Origin: Paracoccus nototheniae
GTDB taxonomy: Bacteria; Pseudomonadota; Alphaproteobacteria; Rhodobacterales; Rhodobacteraceae
Reading direction: 5' to 3'
Length of the DNA: 64,000 nucleotides
Assembly: GCF_004335005.1 (NCBI RefSeq)
Contig: NZ_RQRT01000013.1
Coordinates: forward strand, 1-64,000
Positions 54,594 to 63,941 of this stretch are shown here, piece by piece. The notes below the pieces were generated by a model that did no database searches, was not told where the DNA came from, and saw only the letters and a list, made by a program, of their open reading frames with translations. Every line of letters begins with the position of its first letter. Within the stretch, counting starts at the first letter, position 1. The position numbers and the translations under genes are program-made.

Positions 54594-55552
54594 GGGGCTT
54601 TGAATATACCCGCGCGGGCGACGTGGCCGAGGCCGTGGGCGCCCCCGCCAAACTGATCGCAGGCGGCACCAACCTGCTGGATCTGATGAAGCTGGAGGTC
54701 GAGACGCCCGAGGCGCTGCTGGACATCAACCGCATCGGCCTGAACGGCATCGAGGCCGCCGACCAGGGCCTGCGCATCGGCGCGCTGGTCAGCAATTCCG
54801 ACGCCGCCGCCGATCCGCGCATCCGGGCCGACTGGCCGCTGCTGTCGCGCGCCATTCTGGCAGGCGCCAGCCCGCAGCTGCGCAACAAGGCGACGATGGG
54901 CGGCAATCTGTGCCAGCGTACGCGCTGCGGCTATTTCATGGATAACCGTTCCGCCTGCAACAAGCGCGAACCGGGTTCGGGCTGTGCGGCCATCGGCGGC
55001 GTCAACCGCAACCATGCGATTCTGGGCACCTCGGATGCCTGCATCGCCACCTATCCCGGCGATATGGCCGTGGCACTGGCGGCGTTGAAGGCCAGCGTGA
55101 CGGTCGAGGGGCCGCAGGGCCGCCGCGACATCGCGATGCGCGATTTCCACCGTCTGCCGGGCGATGATCCGTCCCGCGACAATGTGCTGCAGGCGGGCGA
55201 GGTGATCACCGCGATCACCCTGCCGCAGCCCTTTGGCGGCAGGCAGCTGTATCGCAAGGTGCGCGACCGGGCCTCCTATGCCTTTGCGCTGGCCTCGGTC
55301 GCAGTGGCGATCCGGGTGACGGGCGGGCAGATCGAGGCCGCGCAGCTGGCCTTTGGCAGCATCGCCCACAAGCCCTGGACCGACACGCGGATCGAGGATC
55401 TGCTGGTGGGCGAACGCCCGACGCCTGCCTTGTTCGACAAGGCCGCCGATCTGCTCTTGGACAAGGCGCAGGGTCAGGGCGGCAATGATTTCAAGATCCC
55501 GCTGGTGCGCCGCGCGCTGGCGGCTGTGCTGGCGGAAGCCACGGGGGAATGA
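54590..55552 (+). CDS. Molybdenum hydroxylase, FAD subunit (PaoB/YagS-like)
   Basis: 320 residues. FAD motifs KLIAGGTNLLDLMK and GNLCQRTRC; the stretch NLCQRTRCGYFMDN..ACNKREPGSGCAAIGG carries four cysteines (about residues 105-127) that in PaoB bind an extra 4Fe-4S cluster. AILGTSDACIATYPGDMAVAL follows. Passes electrons from the 2Fe-2S subunit to an acceptor. Confidence 0.92.
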   Translation: MRGFEYTRAGDVAEAVGAPAKLIAGGTNLLDLMKLEVETPEALLDINRIGLNGIEAADQGLRIGALVSNSDAAADPRIRADWPLLSRAILAGASPQLRNKATMGGNLCQRTRCGYFMDNRSACNKREPGSGCAAIGGVNRNHAILGTSDACIATYPGDMAVALAALKASVTVEGPQGRRDIAMRDFHRLPGDDPSRDNVLQAGEVITAITLPQPFGGRQLYRKVRDRASYAFALASVAVAIRVTGGQIEAAQLAFGSIAHKPWTDTRIEDLLVGERPTPALFDKAADLLLDKAQGQGGNDFKIPLVRRALAAVLAEATGE

Positions 55553-55554
55553 CG

Positions 55555-57765
55555 ATGAGCGATACCTATGACACCCCCGACACCCGCGACATGCTGGACC
55601 GCACCCGTCAGGGCGTGATTGGCAAACCGCTGGACCGTCCCGAAGGCCCGCTGAAGGTGTCCGGACAGGCGACCTATGCCGCCGAATATGTCCGCACCGA
55701 CTGCGCCGAGGGCGTGCTGGTCGGCGCGACCATCAGCACGGGCCGCGTGACCAAAATCCACAGCGATGCGGTTCTGGCGATGCCCGGCGTGCTGGGCGTC
55801 TATGCTGCCCCGCAGATGCTGCGTCGCCCGGCGCAGGGCACGGCAGGCGAGGCGCCCGCGCAGGATCCCTCGCGCGTCGATTATCCGATGCAGCCGGTGG
55901 CGCTGGTCGTGGCCGAGACCTTCGAACAGGCCACCGCCGCCGCCAAGGCGCTGCGCATCGACTATGACGATGCCTCGGCCAAGGCCCGGTTCATGCCGAC
56001 CGAGGACAGCGCCGAGGCCGCCGCCGATCCGGTGACGGCGGGCGATCTGGATGCGGCTTTGCGCGACGCCGCCCATGTCATCGACGCCCGCTTTACCACG
56101 CCCGGCCATGCCAGCGCGGCGATGGAGCCTCATGCCGCCATCGCGGAATGGCAGGGCGACGATCTGACCCTGTGGGGCAGCCTGCAGATGATCGCCTTTA
56201 ACGTCGCCGAACTGGCCGACAGTCTGGGCATCGACCCCAAGCATGTGCGCATCCTGTCGCCCTATGTCGGTGGCGGGTTCGGGTCGAAACTGGGCATCTC
56301 GCACGAGGCGGTCGCTGCCGCGCTGGTCGCGCGCGAGCTGGGTCGTCCGGTGCGGGTGGTGATGAGCCGCCAGCAGGTGTTCCAGTCGATCATGCGCCGG
56401 TCGGAAACCGTTCAGCGCATCCGGCTTGGCGCCGGGGCGGATGGGCGACTGACGACCTTTGCGCATGAGGCGCTGGTGTCGAACCTGCCCGAGGAATCCT
56501 TTTCGGAACCGGTCACGCAGGCCTCGGAATTTCTGTATGCGGGCGACAACCGTCTGCTGGCGGTGCGCAAATCCGACATCACCCGTCTGACCGCCGGTTC
56601 CGTCCGCGCGCCGGGCGAGGCTGTCGGGATGCAGGCGCTGGAGGTCGCGATGGACGAACTGGCGCAGGCGCTGAACCTCGATCCGGTCGAGCTGCGCCGC
56701 CGCAACCTGCCCGACACGGTGCCGGGGCAGGGCACCCCCTATTCCTCGCGCCGTCTGGTCGAGGCGATGGAGGCCGGGGCCGCCGCCTTTGGCTGGGATC
56801 AGCGCAACCCGCAGCCCTGCGCGCGGCGCGAAGGCGAATGGTGGATCGGCATGGGCATGTCTTCGGCCGCCCGGGTCAACATTCTGGCCAAGGCCGAGGC
56901 GCGGGTGACCCTGACCGCCGACGGCCATGTGGTCGTCGAAACCGATCACACCGATATCGGCACCGGCAGCTATGCGATCTTTGGCCAGATCGCCGCCGAG
57001 ATGCTGGGCCAGCCGATCGAACGCACCACCGTCAGGCTGGGCGACAGCCTGCTGCCTGCCGGATCGGGCTCGGGCGGCAGTTGGGGGGCATCGTCCACCG
57101 GATCGGCGGTGTTCTATGCCTGCGAGGCGATCCGCGCGACCCTGGCGCAGGCGCTTGGCTGTTCGGCCGACGACCTGATCCTGCAGGACGGCAAGGCCTG
57201 GGCCGAGGGTGTCGATGCGCGCCCGGTCACGGATCTTCTGACCGAGGATCTGACCCGCACCGGCAAGATCGAGCCGGGCGAGCTGATGGAAAAGGTCAAT
57301 CAATCGACCTATGGCGCGTTCTTCTGCGAGGTGGCCGTCAACGCCTTTACCGGCGAGACACGGCTGCGGCGGATGACCGGGGCTTTCGGCTTTGGCCGGG
57401 TGCTGAACGCCAAGACGGCGCGGTCGCAATGTCTGGGCGGCATGGTCTGGGGCATCGGCAGCGCCTTGACCGAGGATCTGTCCTTTGATGCCCGCGACGG
57501 CCATCTGGTGAACCACGATCTGGCCGAATACCACGTCCCCGTTCATGCCGACATCCCGCCGATGGAGGTGATCCTGCTGGAGGAACGCGATCCGCACGCC
57601 TCGCCGATGCAGGCCAAGGGGGTGGGCGAACTGGGGATCTGTGGTGCGGCCGGCGCCATCGCCAATGCGATCCACAATGCCTGCGGGGTGCGCTTGCGCG
57701 ATTTCCCGATGACGCCCGACCGGCTGCTGGCGGATCTGCCCGATCCCTTCGCACCCGCCGCCTGA
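55555..57765 (+). CDS. Molybdenum hydroxylase, catalytic molybdopterin subunit (PaoC/YagR-like)
   Basis: 736 residues. Cofactor-binding segments YVGGGFGSKLGISHEAVAAALVARE, GSGSGGSWGASSTGSAV and the C-terminal catalytic Glu in GVGELGICGAAGAI. It hydroxylates aldehydes or N-heterocycles next to nitrogen, inserting oxygen from water. The start at 55555 has gggga 6 nt upstream; 55549 (ATGA overlap) is possible. The maturation factor XdhC/PaoD is not in the window, so it must be supplied from elsewhere. Confidence 0.93.
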   Translation: MSDTYDTPDTRDMLDRTRQGVIGKPLDRPEGPLKVSGQATYAAEYVRTDCAEGVLVGATISTGRVTKIHSDAVLAMPGVLGVYAAPQMLRRPAQGTAGEAPAQDPSRVDYPMQPVALVVAETFEQATAAAKALRIDYDDASAKARFMPTEDSAEAAADPVTAGDLDAALRDAAHVIDARFTTPGHASAAMEPHAAIAEWQGDDLTLWGSLQMIAFNVAELADSLGIDPKHVRILSPYVGGGFGSKLGISHEAVAAALVARELGRPVRVVMSRQQVFQSIMRRSETVQRIRLGAGADGRLTTFAHEALVSNLPEESFSEPVTQASEFLYAGDNRLLAVRKSDITRLTAGSVRAPGEAVGMQALEVAMDELAQALNLDPVELRRRNLPDTVPGQGTPYSSRRLVEAMEAGAAAFGWDQRNPQPCARREGEWWIGMGMSSAARVNILAKAEARVTLTADGHVVVETDHTDIGTGSYAIFGQIAAEMLGQPIERTTVRLGDSLLPAGSGSGGSWGASSTGSAVFYACEAIRATLAQALGCSADDLILQDGKAWAEGVDARPVTDLLTEDLTRTGKIEPGELMEKVNQSTYGAFFCEVAVNAFTGETRLRRMTGAFGFGRVLNAKTARSQCLGGMVWGIGSALTEDLSFDARDGHLVNHDLAEYHVPVHADIPPMEVILLEERDPHASPMQAKGVGELGICGAAGAIANAIHNACGVRLRDFPMTPDRLLADLPDPFAPAA

Positions 57766-57780
57766 GGTTTGCCTGAAAAC

Positions 57781-57811
57781 GCCGGACAGCGCACTGCTTG
57801 CGCTGTCCGGC
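57781..57811 (+). other. Perfect 13-bp hairpin between the two molybdoenzyme loci
   Basis: GCCGGACAGCGCA (57781-57793) pairs perfectly with TGCGCTGTCCGGC (57799-57811) around ctgct. It lies 15 bp after the molybdenum hydroxylase stop and 23 bp before the YdeP-type start. No T-run follows on the plus strand (a C-run does), so it may be an attenuator, an RNA-processing or stability signal, rather than a classical terminator. Confidence 0.75.
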
Positions 57812-57834
57812 CCCCCAAGACAGGAGCGTCCCCC

Positions 57835-60105
57835 ATGTCCGACCAGCCCCCCCGCGACAGCCACGTCTATGACGGTCCGGTGGGGGGCTGGGGGTCGGCC
57901 AAGGGGATCGCCGCCGTCGCCCGCACCGCCCGCCCCGGTCCCGGCGCCTTCGACACCCTGCGCCGTCAGAACAAGCCGGGCGGCATGATGTGTTCATCCT
58001 GCGCATGGGCCAAGCCGCCCAATCCCCATATCGTCGAGTTTTGCGAGAACGGCGCCAAGGCGACGCTGTGGGATCTGACCAGCGCCCGCTGCGGCCCGGA
58101 TTTCTTTGCCAGCCACAGCGTGTCCGAACTGTCGGGCTGGTCCGAATATGATCTGGAGCTGGCGGGCCGCCTGACCCATCCGCTGCGCTATGACGCCGAA
58201 ACCGACCGCTATGTCGCGGTGGACTGGGACACGGCCTTTGCCGCCATCGGGCAGGAACTGCAGGCGCTGGACCCGAAAATGGTGGCCTTTTACGCCTCGG
58301 GCAAGGCGGGGCTGGAGGCGTCGTTTCTGTACGCGCTTTATGCCCGTGCCTATGGGCATGTGAACCTGCCCGACAGCTCGAACATGTGCCACGAGACGAC
58401 CTCGGTCGCGCTGAAGACGGTCATCGGCACTCCGGTCGGCACCTGCGTGTTCGAGGATTTCGACCATTGCGACATGATCCTGCATGTCGGCCAGAACCCC
58501 GGCACCAACAGCCCGCGCATGTTGCATCCCTTGCAGCAGGCGGCCAATCGCGGCTGCTGCATCGTCGCGATCAACCCGCTGCGCGAAAAGGGTTTGCTGG
58601 AATTCGCCAATCCGCAAAGCCCGTGGCAGATGACCCTTGGCGCCCCGACCGAGATTGCCGACCGCTATCTGCAGGTCCGCGCGGGCGGCGACATCGCCGC
58701 GCTGACCGGCATCGCCAAGCAGGTGCTGGCGCTGGACCGCACGCAGGGCGGCGTGCTGGATCATGCCTTTCTGGACGCGCATGCCCATGGCTTGCAGGAC
58801 TGGATGGATTGGGTCGATGCCTGTGATTGGGCCGAACTGGAGCAGGTCAGCGGCCTGACCCGTGACGCGATGGAGGCGATCGGCGCGATCTATGCCCGGG
58901 CCAAAGCGGTGATCGGCGTCTATGGCATGGGCCTGACCCAGCATGTGCATGGCTCGGATGCGGTGGGGGCGCTGGTCAACCTGTTGCTGCTGCGCGGCAA
59001 TATCGGACGCAAGGGCGCCGGGATCAGCCCGGTGCGCGGCCATTCCAATGTGCAGGGCCAGCGCACCGTGGGCATCACCGAAAAGCCCGAACTGGTCCCC
59101 AATGACGCGCTGCGCGACCTGTTCGGGATCGCCCCCCCGATGGACGAGGGCTGGAACACCACCGCCTTTGTGCAGGCTTTGCTGGATGGCAAGGCGCAGG
59201 GCTTCGTCGGCCTCGGCGGCAATCTGGCCCGCGCGGTGCCCGATACCGACCGGGTGGCCGCCGCATGGGGGCGGATGCCCCTGACCGTGCATGTGGCGAC
59301 GCGGCTGAACCGCACGCATCTGATGCCGGGCCGATCCTCTTGGATCCTGCCCTGCCTCGTGCGCGCCGAGGTGGACATGCAGGACGGCGTGAACCAGCAG
59401 GTGACGGTCGAGGACAGCTTCAGCCATATCCACGGCTCGATCGGCAAGCGCAGCCCCGCCAGCCCGCATCTGATGTCGGAAACCGCCATCGTCGCCCGGC
59501 TGGCCGCCGCCACCCTGCCTGCCAGCGCAAAGATGCCTTGGGACCACTGGGCGCGCGACTATGCCCGCATCCGTGCCCTGATCGAGGTGGTTTATCCTGA
59601 CGACTTTCACGATTTCGAAGCGCGGATGAACCAGCCCGGCGGGTTCTATCGCGGCAATCCGGCGCGGAACCGCGACTGGCAGACCGACAGCGGCAAGGCG
59701 CAGTTCACCCGTCCCGCCGCACTGGATGCCACCGGGCTGGGCGTGGGTCCGGGCCTTTATCGGCTGATCACGCTGCGATCGAACGATCAGTTCAACACCA
59801 CCGTCTATGGCCTGTCCGACCGGTTGCGCGGGATCGAGGGCGACCGGATGCTGATCATGATGTCGCCCGATGACATGGCGGCCGAGGGGCTGGTGGCCGA
59901 ACGCCGCATCGCCCTGACCGGTGCGGCGGATGACGGGATCGGGCGGCGGGTTGCGGGGCTGCGCGTCATCCCCTATGACCTGCCGCGCGGCTGCATCGCG
60001 GGATATTTCCCCGAGCTGAACCCGCTATCGCCCCTGTCGCGCTGCGATCTGGCCTCGGACACGCCTGCGACCAAGGGAATACCGGTCCGGCTGGACCTGA
60101 CCTGA
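57835..60105 (+). CDS. FdhF/YdeP-family molybdopterin oxidoreductase
   Basis: 756 residues. Iron-sulphur ligands C-x2-C-x13-C near the start (CSSCAWAKP ... FCENG), the molybdenum-ligand Cys in NMCHETTSVALKT, and molybdopterin-guanine-dinucleotide contacts (GQNPGTNSPRMLHPL, YGMGLTQHVHGSDAVG, RGHSNVQGQRTVG). YdeP-type enzymes are related to formate dehydrogenases but have no proven general reaction. No FdhD or electron-transfer partner is adjacent. The preceding hairpin (57781-57811) is in its leader. Confidence 0.9.
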   Translation: MSDQPPRDSHVYDGPVGGWGSAKGIAAVARTARPGPGAFDTLRRQNKPGGMMCSSCAWAKPPNPHIVEFCENGAKATLWDLTSARCGPDFFASHSVSELSGWSEYDLELAGRLTHPLRYDAETDRYVAVDWDTAFAAIGQELQALDPKMVAFYASGKAGLEASFLYALYARAYGHVNLPDSSNMCHETTSVALKTVIGTPVGTCVFEDFDHCDMILHVGQNPGTNSPRMLHPLQQAANRGCCIVAINPLREKGLLEFANPQSPWQMTLGAPTEIADRYLQVRAGGDIAALTGIAKQVLALDRTQGGVLDHAFLDAHAHGLQDWMDWVDACDWAELEQVSGLTRDAMEAIGAIYARAKAVIGVYGMGLTQHVHGSDAVGALVNLLLLRGNIGRKGAGISPVRGHSNVQGQRTVGITEKPELVPNDALRDLFGIAPPMDEGWNTTAFVQALLDGKAQGFVGLGGNLARAVPDTDRVAAAWGRMPLTVHVATRLNRTHLMPGRSSWILPCLVRAEVDMQDGVNQQVTVEDSFSHIHGSIGKRSPASPHLMSETAIVARLAAATLPASAKMPWDHWARDYARIRALIEVVYPDDFHDFEARMNQPGGFYRGNPARNRDWQTDSGKAQFTRPAALDATGLGVGPGLYRLITLRSNDQFNTTVYGLSDRLRGIEGDRMLIMMSPDDMAAEGLVAERRIALTGAADDGIGRRVAGLRVIPYDLPRGCIAGYFPELNPLSPLSRCDLASDTPATKGIPVRLDLT

Positions 60106-60138
60106 TCGGGGCCGACCCGATCCGAGAGGCCCGATCCC

Positions 60139-61326
60139 ATGCCGCAATTGCTGGCGTTTTCCCTGCTGGCGCTGATCCTGTGGATCGGCGATGTCGTCTC
60201 GACCAGAACGCGGTCAAAGCTGCCGTCGGTCTTTGTCTGCGCGCTGCTGTTTCTGGCGGGCTATTGGACATTCTTCCCCGAGGATATCGTCCAGACCGCA
60301 GGCTTCGAAACACCCATCGTCTTTCTGGCGATGTATCTGCTGATCACCAATATGGGCACACTGCTGTCGGTCGCGGAACTGGGCCGGCAATGGCGCACTG
60401 TCGTGATCGCCCTGTCGGGGATCGGCGGCATCATCGCGCTGCTGTTCACCGTGGGGCTGATGGTTCTGGACTGGCAGACCATCGTGGTGGGCACGCCGCC
60501 GCTGGTCGGCGGGGTGGTGGCATCGCTGATCATGTCGCAGGCGGCGGCGGATGCGGGATTGCAGGCGCTGTCGGTGCTGGCGATCCTGATCTATGTGATG
60601 CAGGGCTTTGCGGGCTATCCGCTGACCGCCATCATGCTGAAACGCGAGGGGCGGCGTGTGTTGGCCGCCCACCGCGCCGGGCAGTGGAGCGCCACCGCAA
60701 TGGTGACCGAGATGCCGGATGCGCCCGTGCCGCCGCGCCTGTTCCGGGCGATGCCCGCCGCCTATGACACCGCCTATTTCAAGATGATGCGGCTTGGCGC
60801 GGTGGCCTTTGCCGCATGGGGCGCATCAGAACTGGCCGCCCTCGTGGTCACCATCAGCCCCTTCGTGCTGTGTCTGGTGTTCGGCGTCATCGCGACCTCG
60901 GTCGGGTTTCTGGAACGCGAGCCGCTGCGCAAATCAAATGCCTTCGGGTTCACCGTGCTGATCCTGATGGTCTTCATCTTCGACGGGCTGAAACGCGCCA
61001 CGCCCGAGATGCTGGGCCAGCTGATCGTGCCGCTGGTCGCGATCGTCGCCATCGGGTTGGTGGGGATGTATCTGGCGTCCTATATCATGGGCCGGCTGCT
61101 GGGCGTCACGCCCGCCATGGCATTCGCCTGTTCGCTGACCGCGCTGTACGGCTTTCCGGCGGATTATATCATCACCAAGGACGTGATCGACACCCTGACC
61201 GAGGACACGGCCGAGCGCGAGGTCTTGACCGCCCATCTGCTGCCGCCGATGCTGGTGGCGGGTTTCGTGACCGTGACCATGGTCTCGGTCGTGCTGGCGG
61301 GGGTTTTCGTGGGGATGATCGGATGA
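60139..61326 (+). CDS. Polytopic membrane protein, probable transporter (GltS-like, unassigned family)
   Basis: 395 residues, about 10-11 predicted transmembrane helices with a pseudo-symmetric arrangement and re-entrant Gly-rich stretches (VGGVVASLIMSQAAADAG, TALYGFPADYII). It recalls Na+/glutamate symporters of the ESS family, but I cannot assign it firmly. Its stop overlaps the M20 amidohydrolase as ATGA, which implies import or export of that enzyme's substrate. Confidence 0.7.
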   Translation: MPQLLAFSLLALILWIGDVVSTRTRSKLPSVFVCALLFLAGYWTFFPEDIVQTAGFETPIVFLAMYLLITNMGTLLSVAELGRQWRTVVIALSGIGGIIALLFTVGLMVLDWQTIVVGTPPLVGGVVASLIMSQAAADAGLQALSVLAILIYVMQGFAGYPLTAIMLKREGRRVLAAHRAGQWSATAMVTEMPDAPVPPRLFRAMPAAYDTAYFKMMRLGAVAFAAWGASELAALVVTISPFVLCLVFGVIATSVGFLEREPLRKSNAFGFTVLILMVFIFDGLKRATPEMLGQLIVPLVAIVAIGLVGMYLASYIMGRLLGVTPAMAFACSLTALYGFPADYIITKDVIDTLTEDTAEREVLTAHLLPPMLVAGFVTVTMVSVVLAGVFVGMIG

Positions 61327-62570
61327 CCGGATTTGCGGATGCGCGCCGGGTCGAGGCGCTGATCGAGGGGATCGACCAGTTCAACGCCACGCCGGGGCAG
61401 GGAACGACGCGGCTGACCTTCAGCCCCGAATACAAGCAGGCCCGCGATTACGTCGCCGGTCAGATGGCCAATGCCGGGCTGGCCGTGCGGCAGGATGCGG
61501 TGGGCAATGTCTTTGGCCGGATCGAAGGGACAAACCCCGATCTGGCGCCGATCCTTGTCGGGTCGCATCTGGACTCGGTGCCCAACGGCGGACGCTTTGA
61601 CGGTCCTGCGGGCGTGGTCGCGGGGATCGAGACGGCGTTTCTGTTCCGCGATCTGGGTCTGCGCCCCGAACGCCCTGTCGAGGTCATCGCCATGATCGAG
61701 GAAGAGGGCGCCCGCTTTGGCGGCGGTCTGTTCGGATCGCGCCTGCTGACCGGTCAGGTCGATCCGGCCACGCTGGACGATCTGCGCGACGATGACGGCA
61801 TCTCGGCTGCGGCGGCGATGCGCGATTACGGGCTGGACCCGTCACAGGCGGGGCAGGCGGCGCTGGCACCCGGCGCGGTGCATGCGTTTCTGGAACTGCA
61901 TATCGAACAGGGCCCGGTGCTGGAGGCCGAGGGCCGCGACATCGCCATCGTCGACCGCATCGTCGGTCTGGCCCAGCTGAAGATCACCGTCAGGGGCCGG
62001 GCGGGTCATGCGGGCACCACGCCGATGGACCAGCGCCGCGACGCGCTGATGGGGGCGGTGGGCATCCTGTCGCAACTGCCCGATCTGGCCCGTCAGCTGG
62101 GCCGCGACAGCGTGCTGACCGTGGGCAAGATGGAGGTGCTGCCCGGCGGCGCCAATGTCATTCCCGATCATGTCTGGTTCACCGTCGATCTGCGCGCCCC
62201 CGCCCAGGCCGACGTTCTGCAACTGATCGAGATGGTCCGCGCCACCGCCGCCCATGCGCAGGGCAACGGGTTGACCTGTTCGGTCGAACAACAGCTTTAC
62301 GCGGCCCCCACGCCCTTGTCTGGACAGATCCATGCGGCGCTGACCGGGCAGGCCGATGCCCTGGGCGTCTCTCACCGGGTGATGGTCAGCGGCGCGGGCC
62401 ATGATGCGATGATCATGGCGGGGCTTGCCCCGACCGGGCTGATCTTTGTGCCAAGCCGGGGCGGCGTGTCCCATGCCCCCGAGGAATGGACCGATTATGC
62501 CCAGCTGGCGCGCGGCATCGATGTGATCTTCGCCACCATCCGGCAGATGTCCGGTGCCCGGCCCCTCTAG
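61323..62570 (+). CDS. M20-family amidohydrolase (N-carbamoyl-amino-acid / allantoate hydrolase type)
   Basis: 415 residues. Metal ligands and core motifs VGSHLDSVPNGGRFDGPAGV, EEEGARFGGGLFGSR, ELHIEQGPVLE and RGRAGHAGTTPM fit the Zn/Mn enzymes that split N-carbamoyl-beta-alanine, N-carbamoyl-L-amino acids or allantoate. Specificity cannot be read from the sequence. Coupled to the upstream transporter; last gene of the island, convergent with the retropepsin gene. Confidence 0.92.
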   Translation: MTGFADARRVEALIEGIDQFNATPGQGTTRLTFSPEYKQARDYVAGQMANAGLAVRQDAVGNVFGRIEGTNPDLAPILVGSHLDSVPNGGRFDGPAGVVAGIETAFLFRDLGLRPERPVEVIAMIEEEGARFGGGLFGSRLLTGQVDPATLDDLRDDDGISAAAAMRDYGLDPSQAGQAALAPGAVHAFLELHIEQGPVLEAEGRDIAIVDRIVGLAQLKITVRGRAGHAGTTPMDQRRDALMGAVGILSQLPDLARQLGRDSVLTVGKMEVLPGGANVIPDHVWFTVDLRAPAQADVLQLIEMVRATAAHAQGNGLTCSVEQQLYAAPTPLSGQIHAALTGQADALGVSHRVMVSGAGHDAMIMAGLAPTGLIFVPSRGGVSHAPEEWTDYAQLARGIDVIFATIRQMSGARPL

Positions 62571-62600
62571 GGCGGGGCGTATTCAGGCAGGGGGGGGCTT

Positions 62601-63173
62601 TCAGCGTTCCAGCACCAGCAGATCGCCCTCGAAGCTGACGCGGGCAAAGCGGCGCAGATAGGACATGCCCAGCAGGCTGTCCTGCAATTCGCTGTCGATG
62701 ACGACGGCGGTGACATCACGGTCCACCGCATCGCCAAGCGTGAATTCCGCGATGGTGACGGGTGCGGTGCCGACCCGGCCATTGGCGGTGACCGCCTGTC
62801 CCGAAAACCGCAGCGCGCCAAGATCCAGCCCGATCGCCTGCGCGTCGCTGCGGCTGAGCGCGACGGTGGTCGCGCCGGTGTCTACGATGAAATCGATGGG
62901 CGTGCCGTTCAGCATCGCCTCCAGATGGAAATGGCCGCCGCGGCCTGCCGGGATCTCGATCCGGGCGCCGCCTTCCAGCACCTGCTGACGCGGCGCCATC
63001 GTCTGCTGCCACCAGTCATAGCCGATGGCCAGCCCGGCGATGATCACGCCCCACAGGACCAGCTGGCGCAGCGCCCGCCCGCCCCGTCCCGACAGCTCGA
63101 ACAGCATCGCGCCGCCGATGACGACCAGCAGCAGCCCGTAAAAGGCCAGCCGTGCGATGTCGTCGCCGCTCAT
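62601..63173 (-). CDS. Membrane-anchored retropepsin-like aspartic protease (TIGR02281 type)
   Basis: 190 residues. One or two N-terminal helices (about 7-50), then a retroviral-protease-like domain with FIVDTGATTVALS carrying the catalytic Asp-Thr-Gly (about residue 98), a single copy so a dimer is needed. Perp/SpoIIGA-like relatives in Alphaproteobacteria are of unknown function. Its start overlaps the marC stop as ATGA. Confidence 0.85.
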   Translation of the reverse strand: MSGDDIARLAFYGLLLVVIGGAMLFELSGRGGRALRQLVLWGVIIAGLAIGYDWWQQTMAPRQQVLEGGARIEIPAGRGGHFHLEAMLNGTPIDFIVDTGATTVALSRSDAQAIGLDLGALRFSGQAVTANGRVGTAPVTIAEFTLGDAVDRDVTAVVIDSELQDSLLGMSYLRRFARVSFEGDLLVLER

Positions 63174-63790
63174 GGGAACAACCCCGATCCCAGCAGCCCG
63201 TCGATGACGAACTGCACCGACAGCGCCGCCAGCAGCATGCCCAGCAGCCGGGTGACGACCATCGTGCCGGTGCGGCCAAGCGCATGGGCCAGCGGCGTGG
63301 CCAGCGCGAAAAACGCCAGACAGATGGCCAGCACGCCCAGCATCATCAGATGGACCATGGCGATATGGGCGATGCCCTGATTCTCTCCGACCAGCAGGAT
63401 CATCGTGGCCAATGCGCCAGGTCCGGCCAGCAGCGGCATGGCCAGCGGAAAGACCGACGGATCATCCGAGGGATCGTCGCCCTCGGCCTGCCCCTCGCGG
63501 CGTTCGGTGCGGCGTTCGAACAGCATGTCCAGCGCGGTCAGGAACAGTAGCAGCCCCCCCGCGATGCGAAAGGCGGAAATCGAGATCCCGATGCCGGACA
63601 GGATCGCCTCTCCGGCCAGCCCGAAGAGGGTCAGCAGGATCGCCGCGATCATCAATGATCTCAGACCGATGCGCAGCCGGGCGGCGCCGTTCATGCCGGG
63701 CGTCAGCGCGATGAAGATCGGCGCCAGACCGATCGGGTCGATGACCACGAACAGCGTGACGAATGCGGTGATATAGGTGGCCATGTCCAT
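63170..63790 (-). CDS. MarC-family integral membrane protein
   Basis: 206 residues and about six helices. FVTLFVVIDPIGLAPIFIALTPG, FRIAGGLLLFLTALDMLF and PLAMPLLAGPGALATMILL are typical of MarC/UPF0056. A hydrophilic acidic loop (about 115-135) joins the halves. Transport activity is unproven for the family. The ATG at 63790 is used; an ATG 6 bp downstream (63784) has a better-spaced aaagg. Confidence 0.9.
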   Translation of the reverse strand: MDMATYITAFVTLFVVIDPIGLAPIFIALTPGMNGAARLRIGLRSLMIAAILLTLFGLAGEAILSGIGISISAFRIAGGLLLFLTALDMLFERRTERREGQAEGDDPSDDPSVFPLAMPLLAGPGALATMILLVGENQGIAHIAMVHLMMLGVLAICLAFFALATPLAHALGRTGTMVVTRLLGMLLAALSVQFVIDGLLGSGLFP

Positions 63791-63871
63791 GCGCCTTTAT
63801 CACCCGCCCGCCCGGCCCTGCCAAGCACTGCCTGCGCCTTGGGCTGCGGCGGATGCTCACGGGAAAGGGCT

Positions 63872-63900
63872 TTGCATTCCTGTGGCCGAGGGGATAAATG
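63872..63900 (+). promoter_or_regulatory. Possible promoter of the tat genes
   Basis: TTGCAT (63872-63877) and TAAATG (63895-63900) are 17 bp apart, about 41 bp ahead of the tatA start. A small GGGTGG/CCACCC hairpin (63909-63925) lies in the predicted leader. Confidence 0.4.
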
Positions 63901-63941
63901 TCAGGCGCGGGTGGCCGGACCACCCTGCAAGGGAGTTTCTC

